This document shows positions 41,930-52,679 of a DNA stretch of 64,000 bases, one piece after another. The position numbers and the translations under genes are program-made. The stretch is taken from NCBI RefSeq assembly GCF_000150955.2, contig NC_011672.1, positions 1,178,001 to 1,242,000 of the forward strand, given 5' to 3'. Below the pieces are notes generated by a model. It was not told where the DNA came from. It was given only the letters and a program-made list of their open reading frames with translations, and did no database searches. The DNA comes from Phaeodactylum tricornutum CCAP 1055/1. Its lineage: Eukaryota > Bacillariophyta > Bacillariophyceae > Surirellales > Neidiaceae. Every line of letters begins with the position of its first letter. Within the stretch, counting starts at the first letter, position 1.

Positions 41930-42616
41930 TGTTGACGTCGAAGCTCGACTATATTCAATGGAAACGATATTCTGCTGTCCTATACTACAACGCAAAGAAG
42001 TAACAGTAAGATGCCCTTTTGCAAGACAGAGATGAGAGAGCGCTGTCCCGGCGTGCCTTCTTTTACCTTCGTGCGTGCCTGGACTGTGAGATTGGTATGG
42101 CTGCCGTTGATTCGGAAGGGTCGCATGTAGCCCTGCCCTAGTTAGCAGACTTAATCGGTAGAAAATAAGTCTGTCCGTCTGACTGTCAATCAGTTGTACG
42201 AGGCGAAGATAGTGGATATAGAGGACTGTGCGGTATGCAAGATAGATAACCGTACGTAATTCGGAGGTACGGCCTTGACTGCACCCGTATTGTGCAATGC
42301 TCGTTGTTTCCGCCGAGCAAACTGGTGACACCACGTGAACGAGAGACGATCATCCTTCTTCATCTTATGTCTACCAATTGATGTGAGATTAAATCTGTGT
42401 ACATCACTTATACCGGTTACGGAGCGCCGCAAAACTAAAGATCTACACCCGCAAAAACAAAAAAGGGGTCCTCCCGCTCGATTGGAAGGGGACCATCTTG
42501 TGTAGAAGATTCTGAATAGCGCCAACGCGACTCGTGAGTATATCCTTTTCGTGTCTAGACCAAAACCAAAACCGCTTGCTCTATCATGCCTTGGCTCTTG
42601 TTATAGTTAACATCGT
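41930..42616. other. Intergenic 5' of the kinase gene
   Basis: 687 bp between the kinase start and the end of the small gene. An ACTGTCAATCAG copy lies at 42182-42193, about 250 bp before the kinase start. Nothing else is recognised. Confidence 0.35.
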
Positions 42617-43072
42617 TCATTGGGCGAGACGGCGCCCGCGCGGGACAGAAGTACTTGCGTACTCCGTCGATAACCCTCGATCTTCCAGCTCCATGGTGCT
42701 ATCTTCATCCATGTCAACGAGGCTTTCTTCCGCGATCGTGAGTGCCTCCTGTAAGATCTGTGCCAGGTAATGACGATGTTCACTGTCACTTTGTATAGTT
42801 GGTGACGGAAACGGCGAAAACGAAGATGGTAGAGAATGAAGCAGGTGATTTGGACGATTCGCTTGTGGACCCATCGCCGGCCCTGAAGCAGCCGATCGAT
42901 CGCGATCTCGTACAGGAACAGAAGAAGGCTTAGAATGCGGGTCAGAGGTCATGCTGCGGTTGAAGACTTTGGAAAGAGTAGGAATATGGCTTGCAACCAA
43001 AAAACACGGTCTAGAAGTATGTACCCCAAGTTTTGCCGAAAACAGCAAACTCCGTCTTCCAAAAGAAAACAT
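42617..43072 (-). CDS. Small protein, possibly mitochondrial
   Basis: A frame of 151 residues from the ATG at 43072. The first 40 residues (start 'MFSFGRRSLLFSAKLGV') are basic, hydroxylated and lack acids, as in mitochondrial presequences. The middle is Ser/Pro-rich; the last 50 residues form a likely helix ('YLAQILQEALTIAEESLVDM') followed by a polar tail. No known domain. Codon use looks like that of neighbours, and it lies upstream of MenA's 3' end on the same strand, but with no similarity it remains a tentative call. Confidence 0.4.
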   Translation of the reverse strand: MFSFGRRSLLFSAKLGVHTSRPCFLVASHIPTLSKVFNRSMTSDPHSKPSSVPVRDRDRSAASGPAMGPQANRPNHLLHSLPSSFSPFPSPTIQSDSEHRHYLAQILQEALTIAEESLVDMDEDSTMELEDRGLSTEYASTSVPRGRRLAQ

Positions 43073-43941
43073 TGGAGTTCCATTGGCTACAGTCAACTCA
43101 CAGTCAACTGATTCTTGCTGTTCGCGTTGAGGTGAAACCGCATTGGTATTCGTTTATAGAAAGATATCGGAGACAGATAGCGACCGCACTTCCGATTTCA
43201 TACATTTATGTTTTTTCATTGGAATACGATCTTTGAATAGTAGAAAATGATTTGCTGCCCCCTCTATATCGGAAATTTTTCTGTACTTTTCCTTACATCC
43301 AAACAAATCGATGTAGTATAAAACAATTATCCTCAGTTTAATGGGCACGTTCTTATATATTTCATGACATCCATAAATAAGTAGACTTGGTCATTTATTC
43401 ACGATTTACTTAATATACAGCTTTGATACAAAATTCCTTTCAGAAAATTCATGTTTCAGAAGCGACATATATTTATACTCAATTTGTATTAATCGGAAAC
43501 TATTGTACTGGCACCTTGTAGAGATGCTCGCGACGACGAAATGTGAATTATGTTCAGAAAGTGCCGAATTGAAATTATGTATTCATAGCGTTCGTTGATC
43601 TATTTCTATTGGTGGAGTTGAAGACGGTATGGTTTGTATACAGTCATCCCTACCGAAACATTTGAATTGATAATATACTACTAACAAATTTGTTGAGAGC
43701 AATGTGTAGTATGGTACTGAGGAGAAGACTCCATGATCCGGGGCATCAACTGTCTGACGTGGTGGAAGGAGGGATTGGCCGTCCCGAACGTTAATTGTGG
43801 GATTCAGCAAACCCGTGTCCAGAAGATTGCATTTGACTCATGCAGTATCCGCCCCTTTTACAAACTACCTTGAGTGCACAGCGTGCGCGGGGGATTCTGC
43901 CCCGAAAAAGTTTATCTTGCACCACACCGCTCCACTCCGGA
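43073..43941. other. AT-rich intergenic region
   Basis: 869 bp between the small gene and MenA. The left 550 bp (about 43150-43700) is clearly more AT-rich than the window, with homopolymer and dinucleotide runs but no clear tandem unit, gene, or hallmark of a transposon. CAGTCAACTCACAGTCAACT lies at 43090-43109. Confidence 0.35.
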
Positions 43942-44895
43942 CTACCACTCCAGGCCACAGGCGAGGAGTATCGCAAAGAACAATTGGGTCTGGGCGCTAC
44001 CCCCCACGTAGGGGTTGAGAGCCGCGCCTTCGGTCAACCCTACAGCGACGAGTTGGCGGGCGGCGAGGGGGAGACTGAGCAGGGGCAGCAACCGTCCCAA
44101 CGCATTGGCCTGGTAGGCATCGACAAGGACCAACAGATAGCTGACGAGGATGCAGAAGTAATACTGTACAAGTGAAAAGCGCCGGCCGAAACGGACGGCT
44201 GTGGTGCGTTTGTGGACACGCTGGTCCGTGTGACGATCGCGGAGATTGTTAACGATGAGAATAGTGACGGCGAGGAGTCCGACTTGGGTGCCGTAGCGCC
44301 ATTGCGCCGGCCAGGCGACTTCTTGGCCTTGTCGGTAGAGTAGATAGGGTAGCATAAGTATTGCGACGTATCCGAAATATAGGAGGACAAAGAGATCCCC
44401 GAGCCCGCTGTAAGCGAGACTCCAGCTTCCGAGACCAATGTATCCGAGTGGGAAGGGCCCACCCGTGTAGGCGAATGCGTTGAAAATGCTACTCAATACA
44501 AGGAACCAAAAGAATGCGTTTTTGGTTTGTCCGGTTGCCACGGCTAGATACACACCACTGGCAAAGGTAACGGATAAGACTCCCACGGAGGCTCGGCAGG
44601 TTTGCGCCGGAGTCCACCAGCCCTGTGCGGTGGCCCGTGCGTGGCCGACCCGTGTATCGACATCGTCCGCTCCCTGTACGAAATCACTGTAGTCGTTGTG
44701 CAGATTGGTACCAATCTGTACGGTAATACAAAAGACGAGCCAGGCCAGGAATAGATCCCACGACGGCCGACAACTGGCGTAGGCGACGAGGCAGGGACTG
44801 ACGCTGGCGGTAATGGTGTGCGGACGGGCGGCTGTCACCCAGACGCGCCACGGCGAAGGGCGAGCTAATTTGGTCCCGACAGCCGGCGTTACCAT
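43942..44895 (-). CDS. menA: MenA-type 1,4-dihydroxy-2-naphthoate prenyltransferase
   Basis: 317 residues, a UbiA-superfamily enzyme with about nine hydrophobic helices. The first Asp-rich motif is 'NLHNDYSDFVQGADD' (residues 65-78); the second is 'NNLRDRHTDQRVHKRT'. Both are typical of MenA and not of UbiA or chlorophyll synthase. MenA attaches a phytyl or polyprenyl chain to 1,4-dihydroxy-2-naphthoate, the membrane step of phylloquinone/menaquinone synthesis needed for photosystem I. No signal or plastid motif precedes the first helix; the ATG at 44895 is followed by only about 15 residues before it. An upstream exon may be missing, because 'CTTACTCACAG' just before the ATG on this strand looks like a 3' splice site (seen, not proven). 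Confidence 0.85.
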   Translation of the reverse strand: MVTPAVGTKLARPSPWRVWVTAARPHTITASVSPCLVAYASCRPSWDLFLAWLVFCITVQIGTNLHNDYSDFVQGADDVDTRVGHARATAQGWWTPAQTCRASVGVLSVTFASGVYLAVATGQTKNAFFWFLVLSSIFNAFAYTGGPFPLGYIGLGSWSLAYSGLGDLFVLLYFGYVAILMLPYLLYRQGQEVAWPAQWRYGTQVGLLAVTILIVNNLRDRHTDQRVHKRTTAVRFGRRFSLVQYYFCILVSYLLVLVDAYQANALGRLLPLLSLPLAARQLVAVGLTEGAALNPYVGGSAQTQLFFAILLACGLEW

Positions 44896-45630
44896 GACTA
44901 CGGAACCGTGGATGACTGTGAGTAAGTGTTGCCGCGGGTGCGGGCTGTGCTGCTGCTGTTGCTCGCTCCCACTGGTTCAAGTTTGGCGTAGTCTCCGATC
45001 CAGAAAGGGCACTCTTCCGTATACTGTCAATTGTTGGACTGGCAATCGTTCGGCGTTGCTTAAAATGAACGACCGTGATACGTGTACTCTAGTAGCGATG
45101 ACTCGGTGAGTCACTGTGACAGTGAGTCCGGTCTTTCTCGTGAACACTGTCATGCGGTGTTGGTAAAGCCCGGACATCTATTGAATACCGGTTCCAGACT
45201 GTGAGAGGGACGGACCGGAAATCGAGTCGAGAGCGGAAAGAGGACCAATTTTGGTTGACAGAGAACGAAACTCACTAGCTAGCTAGTAGAGGTATTACCT
45301 ATACTCTTTCTTATCCTACGGCTATTGTTGGTACGCCATTTCCTACTACCCACCTCGCTAATAACCCAAACTTGCTGCCGCTTACCCGTAATGCACATTG
45401 AGAAAGGATCATTTTTGAATCCCAATCTCTCTGTCAAAGCGTTCGGTACGAATCCTCGAGGCGGGAGGCGGTAACAATTGTTTCTGTAGTCCGAAACGGT
45501 CAACTTCCGGGAGGCGACAAGTGCCAAATAGAGAGACGGGGCTTCTCGTACCTCCTGTTGGTGACCAAGACTGGTCGACGGTACCTTTCGTGAGAGACCG
45601 AGTCTCGGGGGGAAACCTTTTACGTTCGAC
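44896..45630. promoter_or_regulatory. Divergent intergenic region
   Basis: 735 bp between MenA and a plastid PPR gene, which may also include a missing MenA 5' exon. A perfect-looking dyad TCACTGTGACAGTGA lies at 45111-45125, about 215 bp before the MenA ATG. A CTAGCTAGCTAG run is at about 45274-45285. Confidence 0.4.
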
Positions 45631-47682
45631 ATGAGGGTTACGCTTCTGGTAATCACCATTGGTATCGTGGTTTGTGCGTTCGGTAGCGTTGTCTCTCCCG
45701 TGGCGGCCTTCACAAGCTTGTCGCAGGGCAGCACTCCGCGGCTGTCCCAATCGCCGCAAAGCCAACCTTTCCCGCAGCGTCGTTGCGACACGACCTTCTT
45801 ACGGACAACCCGCACGACAGCGGAAACACCGTCGACATTACGTCCGTTGCCTACGACCTCCAGCCATCCAGTATTCGCCGTCGTCCAGGACTTTCAACTC
45901 AAAAAGCCTTGGAAAGACGGTACCACGCCCCTGCTCCAAACCCGTACCTGCAATATTGTTCTAGGCCAACTTACGGATTCGCCGCGCCCGGACGCGGCCG
46001 GCGCTGCGGAACGCATACTCCGGTACATGCTGCAGAACGCGCACGCCCCCGGGGCGCCCGACGTGGTCAGTTTGAATTCCGTCCTGGCGTGCTACAGCAA
46101 GCTGGGCAGCGATAAGGATGCCCGAGGCCGACAGCAACAACGTGATGCTGCGGAGCACTCGTACAGGCTTTTGCGGGAATGGCAAGAACTGTATAGCCAA
46201 GAAATGGTCGCCGTCAACGCGGATCGGATATCCTACAATACCGTTTTGGCCGCCTTTTGTCGCTCCGGGCAAACCAACCGGGCTGAGCAAGTCTTTGCCG
46301 AACTGCAGCGCCTTGGCCAAGCGACTGACAACAACGATGATGACGATCAAAACAACGCCGCTTATCGCCCCGACGTTGTCTCCTACGCCACGCTCATTCG
46401 AGCATACGCCATTCAGGGACAAGCCACTCCGGCGGAAGCATTGTTTCAACAAATGAAACGACAGGGGCCACCACCGTCCGTCGAATGCTACAACAACGTG
46501 CTCTACGCCTATAGCAAATCCAGTCGTCCGGACCGCGCGGTCGAATTTCTACAGTGGTGGTTGGACGATGATGCGATCGACCTTGACGAGTCCGTTCAAC
46601 CGGACGTACGATCGTACAATATCGTGTTGCATGCACTCGCACAATCCAGTGACTTGCAGTCGGTTCACCGTGCGGAACGCTTACTGGACAGCATGCCCCA
46701 GAGAGATTCCGTCTCGTATACGACCTATGTTGCCGCCTGCTGTCGTCTGTCCGGTCGTTCAGTCCTGGACGCCGTCCAGAGGGCGCTGGACAAGGCGTAC
46801 GCCGACGAACACGTGCACGTGGACGCGGCCTTTCTTTCCAACATTCTATACTCCTTAGCTACCTGTGACGAAAAGGACATGCCCGTGTTTGCTGAAGAGC
46901 TGGTGACCACCATGACCACACAACACGGCGTCGACGACAGCGTACTGGCCGTCTACAACGCACTCATTCACTGCTGGGCCAAGTCGGGAGAACGTGACGC
47001 CGTTCCGCGGGTACTCGCCATTCTCCGGTATCTAGAAGCGCAGACCACGGTCCAGCCCGATATCAAAACCTACACCAATGTACTGGACTGTCTAGCTAAG
47101 TCTCGAGACCGGCAGAGTCATGTGGAAGCGGAGGCGTTGCTGCAGCGTATGGAAGAGTTGGGGCCGCCGCCAAATGTACAAGCCTACACGTCTCTCATAC
47201 AGAATTTCTCGCGTTCCCGACTACCGTACAAAGCCGTCAAGGCGTCGGAAATTTTGCAGCGCATGAAGGCTTCGGCCAATCCGCTGGCGCGACCCAATGT
47301 AGTGACATACAACGCCGTACTGAATGCCGCCGAGCACACGGATACCTCCGACAAGGTGGCCACGGAAGAAGCGTTAAAAGTTGCGTGCTTGACTTTTGAC
47401 GAAATTCGATCGTCCACGGTACGACCGAACCACGTGACATACGGGACCTTCCTGGGCGTCCTTGCCAATCTCATGCCGATCGATTCCCGTCACGAAATTG
47501 TCAGCCTCGTTTTCCGAAGGTGCTGTCTGGAAGGACAGGTCAGTCGGTTCGTTCTGAAAAAGCTGCGCGGGGCCGCTGTTACGGAAGACATTCTGAAACA
47601 GCTTTTGCAAGGGCATAGCGAAAGCCAATTGCCCACCGCCTGGACTTGTCACGTACGAGAGAGCAAGGCACGGAACGCGTAG
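45631..47682 (+). CDS. Plastid-targeted PPR protein
   Basis: Single exon, 683 residues. The start 'MRVTLLVITIGIVVCAFG' is a signal peptide whose end, 'SPVAA-FTSL' (Phe 27), matches the diatom plastid motif; a Ser/Thr/Arg/Gln-rich transit region follows. From about residue 105 to 640 it is built of pentatricopeptide repeats of the form 'VVSYATLIRAYAxQGxxxxAE.LF..M'; I can see twelve or so. No SMR, DYW or other terminal domain is present. It probably binds plastid RNA for processing or stability. It differs from the PPR gene at 10512 but has the same signal, transit and PPR plan. Confidence 0.88.
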   Translation: MRVTLLVITIGIVVCAFGSVVSPVAAFTSLSQGSTPRLSQSPQSQPFPQRRCDTTFLRTTRTTAETPSTLRPLPTTSSHPVFAVVQDFQLKKPWKDGTTPLLQTRTCNIVLGQLTDSPRPDAAGAAERILRYMLQNAHAPGAPDVVSLNSVLACYSKLGSDKDARGRQQQRDAAEHSYRLLREWQELYSQEMVAVNADRISYNTVLAAFCRSGQTNRAEQVFAELQRLGQATDNNDDDDQNNAAYRPDVVSYATLIRAYAIQGQATPAEALFQQMKRQGPPPSVECYNNVLYAYSKSSRPDRAVEFLQWWLDDDAIDLDESVQPDVRSYNIVLHALAQSSDLQSVHRAERLLDSMPQRDSVSYTTYVAACCRLSGRSVLDAVQRALDKAYADEHVHVDAAFLSNILYSLATCDEKDMPVFAEELVTTMTTQHGVDDSVLAVYNALIHCWAKSGERDAVPRVLAILRYLEAQTTVQPDIKTYTNVLDCLAKSRDRQSHVEAEALLQRMEELGPPPNVQAYTSLIQNFSRSRLPYKAVKASEILQRMKASANPLARPNVVTYNAVLNAAEHTDTSDKVATEEALKVACLTFDEIRSSTVRPNHVTYGTFLGVLANLMPIDSRHEIVSLVFRRCCLEGQVSRFVLKKLRGAAVTEDILKQLLQGHSESQLPTAWTCHVRESKARNA

Positions 47683-47815
47683 GCACACAGTGATTTTGTA
47701 GCTCGAAGCTCAAGTATTGGTGAGAGGGCGTATACCGCGTGTGTATTTGACCACGGGTGGTTCTACGAGTGGTCGCACTACGAGAGCTAGGACGATCCCT
47801 AAGCGCGACATAGTA

Positions 47816-48973
47816 CTATTGATATAAACGTATAAGCTCGTCGGATACGGCGCTTGGCGTCAGCACTCCAAGGTCGGTAAACAGCAGTGTAATGAATTTG
47901 GCCGGGGTGAAATCTACGGGAGGGTTGACGACTTGGATCGATTCATCCAGGGCGATGGCCTGAAACACTGGAGCAGTATTGTCAGTGTTGTCGGTATCGT
48001 CGCTCTTGTTATCGTTACCATTGTGTGCGTCCGTCGTCTGGGTGGTATCAACAAATTCCAGCGGTGCCATTGGATGGAGAGGGAGGTCGGCTTGATGCAA
48101 TGGATAAATACGGGCAAATTTGTAGGACTCGGCGGCAACGTAGAATGGTTTGCCAGCCGCTTGGGCACACGTCGCTAGCGTGTAGGTTCCTAGCTTGTTG
48201 ACGACCCCACCATTCTCCATAACCCCTTCGGCGCCAACGAGGACAATATCGACTTGTTCCATAATGTAGGCCATGGCGGCGTCCAGTACAATTTTGACCG
48301 GAATATGGGCTTCGCGTGCGTAGAACTGCGCAATCTTCGGCCCACTGGCGTCTGGACGGCCTTCCAGCACAATCACACTAAAGTGTCGGGACTGCGACGC
48401 CTGCGACAGTATTGCGGCGACCACGCGACTGTATCCGTGGGTGAGTACGGTAGCGTTGGGTGGGATAAAGTCCACGGCGGCCTTGGCGATGCGATCCCGC
48501 GCGGCGAGACTGATCATCTGGAATCGCTCGCCGCGTTCCAGTACGGCTTGCCGGCAGGCTTCGAAATCGGAGAGTTCGAGGAAGGTGCGGGTGACGTACT
48601 TGAGGAACATGGCGCAGCCGGACTGTAGCGCAATATGCGAACGACCCGCTCCGCTGTCGCGGTGTGTGGCGAAGTTGTCCATCATGAGCTGGGCGGCTTG
48701 TTTGAGATCGTCCTGGAGGCCCATCATGGTTTCGGCGCGAGAGCGCTGCACGACTCCGAGTAGGGTCTTAATGGCAGCGACGGGAACCGCCGTCGCTGAC
48801 TTGTCGAGTAGTGAACTGGGAGTTTGTCTTGACAAGTGACGGTGCAAGTCCTGTACTACCAACGACGTCTCGGAGTGGGAGGTCTCGGCGTCGCGCGTCT
48901 GGTTCAGCGGGGTAGAAAGAGGAACGGGGCTTTTGTCTGTCGGATCCGACGGAGAAGCCGCACACGATGACAT
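47816..48973 (-). CDS. Translation initiation factor eIF2B alpha subunit
   Basis: Single exon, 385 residues. After a polar 40-residue N-terminus the sequence follows eIF2B-alpha: 'AVPVAAIKTLLGVV', 'NATVLTHGYSRVVAAIL', 'VIVLEGRPDASGPKIA', 'DAAMAYIMEQVDIVLVGAEG', 'ENGGVVNKLGTYTLATCAQA' and 'KPFYVAAESYKFARIYPL'. eIF2B is the guanine nucleotide exchange factor of eIF2, and the alpha subunit senses phosphorylated eIF2. A 45-residue Asp/Asn/Thr-rich insertion ('THNGNDNKSDDTDNT') lies before the last helix. Beta, delta and MTNA-type relatives differ in the N-terminal region, and length fits alpha. Confidence 0.92.
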   Translation of the reverse strand: MSSCAASPSDPTDKSPVPLSTPLNQTRDAETSHSETSLVVQDLHRHLSRQTPSSLLDKSATAVPVAAIKTLLGVVQRSRAETMMGLQDDLKQAAQLMMDNFATHRDSGAGRSHIALQSGCAMFLKYVTRTFLELSDFEACRQAVLERGERFQMISLAARDRIAKAAVDFIPPNATVLTHGYSRVVAAILSQASQSRHFSVIVLEGRPDASGPKIAQFYAREAHIPVKIVLDAAMAYIMEQVDIVLVGAEGVMENGGVVNKLGTYTLATCAQAAGKPFYVAAESYKFARIYPLHQADLPLHPMAPLEFVDTTQTTDAHNGNDNKSDDTDNTDNTAPVFQAIALDESIQVVNPPVDFTPAKFITLLFTDLGVLTPSAVSDELIRLYQ

Positions 48974-49569
48974 GATATTGCGGGAGTACGTGAAGACGAG
49001 TCTGGGAAGGATGAAATGGAATGCGATGGCCGATTATCTGAAATCTGGTAGATTTCACGGGGAACGACACAGAATATCTCCATGGTCGTCCTCCGTCTTG
49101 ACGTTCCTTCGGGAAAATTGAAGTTCGTCTGTCGGCGCTCGATCCCGTAACCCTGCTTATTTTACTATTTCGCAGGGTTTATCGTACCTTTCATTGTGTT
49201 CGGTGAACATTGGAAATTGCAGCCAATCACAGTCACAGTCAATCAGATACGAATGTCTCATCCGGGTTCCAAGAAACGCGTCGAGACTTATTGTTAGGTA
49301 GTTATCGGTTGTATCTTTGTGTATCGTGTCAGTCGACACAGCCCCTCCCGGTCAATGCAAGTAGTGACCACAACTTACGGTTGTAGAGTACCTCCAGCTT
49401 CCGATCTTGGTCGGTTGGACCGCCAAATCGAACGAGTTGACTACAAGACAGACAACTCTTCAACTTTCGGTTCACAAAAATAGCAAAGCCATTCTACAAA
49501 TTGAGTGAACTGACATTTGCTCGCAAACTCGCAGTCTCGGAGAACATTCACAACTTACCCTTTCTGACG
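48974..49569. promoter_or_regulatory. Divergent intergenic region
   Basis: 596 bp between divergent starts. 'TCACAGTCACAGTCAAT' is present at 49227-49243, another instance of the motif noted at other promoters in this window. Confidence 0.4.
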
Positions 49570-50586
49570 ATGACGTTCGTTCGCGTGTTCCTTGGCGTCG
49601 CAGTAGCCTTACGCTTCGTAGCGACGTCGGCCTTTGATACACCGGACGTGTTCCCCGCCAGTACGCGGGCGGCCTTGGCGGCCAAGTCCGGATCGCTCAA
49701 TCCCTCGCAGGGCTACACCACGGCGGGCTGGTCCAACCGCGCCGCGACGGTCCTCACTCCGGTGCACCTGGATCCCAACGTATACACGGGCGATCGTCCG
49801 TTTTACTGGAACCGCATCGACGTTGGCTGCCGGATGACGGTCATCGAGCTACCTGCGGACGATTCAACGTCTGGACGACCCGATTTGTGGGTACACTCCC
49901 CCGTGGGCCTCGACGGACCGATGCAACAGGCACTCAACCAACTCGGAAACGTCAAATACGTCGTGTCGCCCAATTACGAACATCTCAAGTTTGCCGCGCA
50001 ATGGTATCAATCGTTTCCGCAAGCCGACATGTGGGGATGTCCCGGACTCGCCCAACGCATGGAGAACATCCAATGGAAGGGTGAAATTCCCGACGGGTTT
50101 CGGCCGACGGCCTGGAAAGGCGGACCCGGGACCCAAATGGAGCCGGACTCTGGGATATGGGATACCAACATCATTCAGCCCCTCCACATTGACATTGAAA
50201 AGAATCCGTTTACCGGAAAGCCCTTTTTTAACGAAGTCGTCTATTATCACCAACCGTCCAAAACTTTACTCTGCACCGACTTGTTTTGGAACTACCCCGC
50301 CGATGTGGTTCCCAATTCTCAGTACGGCGCCGACGACACTTGGGAATTGGCCCCTCGGGTGACGGGAATTCCCGTCGGTAGTCGTCTGTGGAAGTTCGGT
50401 ATGGACCAGATCTACCGTCCCTTTTTCAACAACTTCATGGTCACGGATCAATCGCAATATCGCGACGTTGTCAACCACATTCTAGACGTGTGGGACGTCG
50501 AGACGCTCATTCCAGCGCACGGTGATATCTTGCGGGGTCGAACCTTGATACGTCAGGCTCTGCGCGAACACTTTCAGCTGGACTAA
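49570..50586 (+). CDS. Plastid-targeted DUF4336 protein
   Basis: 338 residues from the ATG at 49570, chosen because the signal peptide then begins the protein ('MTFVRVFLGVAVALRFVATS') and ends at 'ATSA-FDTP' (Phe 22), a diatom plastid motif. The body carries the DUF4336 pattern: 'LDPNVYTGDRPFYWNRIDVG', 'LWVHSPVGLD', 'VKYVVSPNYEHLKF', 'GCPGL', 'FNEVVYYHQPSKTLL' and 'LIPAHGD'. The family is common in cyanobacteria and plastid lineages and is related to metallo-beta-lactamase folds; here 'SPNYEHLKFA' and 'PAHGD' keep the metal-ligand type His. Its reaction is not known. Confidence 0.85.
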   Translation: MTFVRVFLGVAVALRFVATSAFDTPDVFPASTRAALAAKSGSLNPSQGYTTAGWSNRAATVLTPVHLDPNVYTGDRPFYWNRIDVGCRMTVIELPADDSTSGRPDLWVHSPVGLDGPMQQALNQLGNVKYVVSPNYEHLKFAAQWYQSFPQADMWGCPGLAQRMENIQWKGEIPDGFRPTAWKGGPGTQMEPDSGIWDTNIIQPLHIDIEKNPFTGKPFFNEVVYYHQPSKTLLCTDLFWNYPADVVPNSQYGADDTWELAPRVTGIPVGSRLWKFGMDQIYRPFFNNFMVTDQSQYRDVVNHILDVWDVETLIPAHGDILRGRTLIRQALREHFQLD

Positions 50587-52679
50587 CTTTGGGTGTCCGA
50601 GGGGCACGCCTTCGAAAGGCAAGGATAACCCGTTGAGTGGCAGGTGGGTGCCCGAAAAGGACACGCATATCCATCTAACTGTAGATTGTCAAAAGTAGTC
50701 CAAGCAGCGGGATGGATCGGAGCATTGATATCAATCCGAGCGGCCCTGAAGTGAAAGCTAGATATGCAGCTGACGTGGTGTGTCGAAAACCAATGAGATT
50801 TTCAGGAGAAGAACCCATCCAAGGCAATGCACGTCACCCAGTTCTCTTGAATTATTATTGAAGGATATCCAGAGGGGCAGCTAGGATGGTGTAAAGGGCC
50901 GGATATTGTTTTATAGCTAGCTATTAGTAAAAAGAAAATGAGAAATAAAGTCACTTGGCCAGGCTTCCAATGCTGTATTAGTTGTAATTGTGAAACATGT
51001 GTAGGGCAGTCGAGCAACAGTTGTTTCCCATGAAGAATACCTCAAGCAGACATGTATCCGCTGGACTGGTCCAGCCTGCACTCCAGCTCCTTTCGAATAA
51101 ACTTTCTCGCACGTGTCTCTGACGCCGCCAGCTGTCCCATTGTCCGCTACGGGTACTGCTCTTGATTGTAGCTATTTTCTTAGACACTTGCACTTAGTTG
51201 CTGTTGGTCGTTGGATCGAAGGAGGGTGTCTTTCGGTTCAGCTCTAACCCTCTAAATTCCATGAAAAAATCTGCCCGGATGCACTCCTCCAACGAGATCG
51301 AACGAGGAGCCAGGTGTTGAAAACTCCGGTTTCTTCTGATCTTTTGACTGTCTGAGTGACTAGTCGACAACAGAGACGTAATAAATAGATTCTCTCTTAT
51401 TTCTCCTTTACGTTTGATCTACTCTGTCACGGTATAGTACCATGCGACATGTCTCCTAGTGATGTCCGTCCTCTAGACGTCAACACGGTGAACGGCGGTT
51501 GGAGTGTTCATAAGGGAGAAGTGAGTCGTATGGAAGTTAACTCGGTCTTATTGCATGAAATCCCTAGATACAATGATGTATCGTGCGTTGGAGAGAACGC
51601 GACTAAACATGTTGTGTTCTGACAGTGGCAACGGAGTGGGACTGACAATACTTATTGCCTGACTAACGGATGTAAATGGATGCGCTCCATTTCCCGCGGC
51701 ATGCATGTTATGAAAGGTATTTCCGGTTCCACTATAAGTATATGTGAGCGCGCGTCATGGTATAAGGATACTATGACGGAAGAAAGATATTTGTGTACGT
51801 TTGAGTTTGTTCCTCAGGTTTTGTTGTATCTTGGCAAATCGGAGGAGCAACAAGAATTAGTTTATAGCACTAATTCTTCAATCATTGTTTTATAAGTTCT
51901 TTGATCCGCATTGCTAGTTTACGCATAGGTCCTCGTATCCGCTGCCTAACCCGAGGGGAGCGTCGCCAACGAGTAGAGTTTTACAGTCCCTAAGTCCCTT
52001 AGGTGTATCGCCGGTCGTTCGTAATAACGCCCTCTCTTGTTTACCAGGCTCTGTTCCTAACAGTGCTTCTGTCCATACGGTGTACATTGGTGTATATCGT
52101 AACATACTCTTTCACACTGCTCTAGTGCTTAATGTTGTGATCTTTATTTTACTTTTCACTAGTTCTGTTTCCTCTCAAACCTCGCTGTTTGATCACTAAT
52201 CCTTCGCTATTTCATCGCTTACTCCGATGGTTACTTCCAACACTCTCTGTGTCTTACTTTCAAACTGTTGGCTTGTTTCATAGGATGATCATATCCCAAA
52301 ATCCATCGAACATATAATTTAGCTCGAGATGAGAGCTCGCTCTTTTTCAAATCCCTTTGTGTGACATGTCGCTTTCTGCCAGACATGTCCCACTTGCTTG
52401 ACAAGGAAAAGTGTATTTCATTTATAGTTAGGGTTTGGAAAAACAGACTTTCGTGGCAATCAAGAACGAAATCAAAGTTGATGGGTGGATCTGAACAAAC
52501 GCATCTCGGCTCCGATTCATGTTGAAAGGGCCTGCCCGCAAGCTACCTACCCTTCTGCTTACCGAAGTGTCTACTATAAATCTGTCAGAAAAGCAATCTC
52601 CCGTCTAGATCGACAATACCTAGCTTGTCGCGACCGTTCCAAATTGTCCACATTTACTTCAACAGTTGTATCAAGCAGT
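50587..52679. other. Gene-poor interval
   Basis: About 2.1 kb without a supportable gene. The open frames are short (under 75 codons) and unrelated to known proteins. Base composition is somewhat more AT-rich than the flanks. Parts near 51600-52300 have an abrupt change in texture that could be a remnant of an old insertion, but no paired termini, target duplication or protein fragment is identifiable. The promoter of the ABC-F gene must lie at the right end. Confidence 0.35.

Noticed and set aside
51600-52300. Old LTR-type element
   Set aside because: The texture suggested one, but no paired termini, target duplication or coding remains could be identified.
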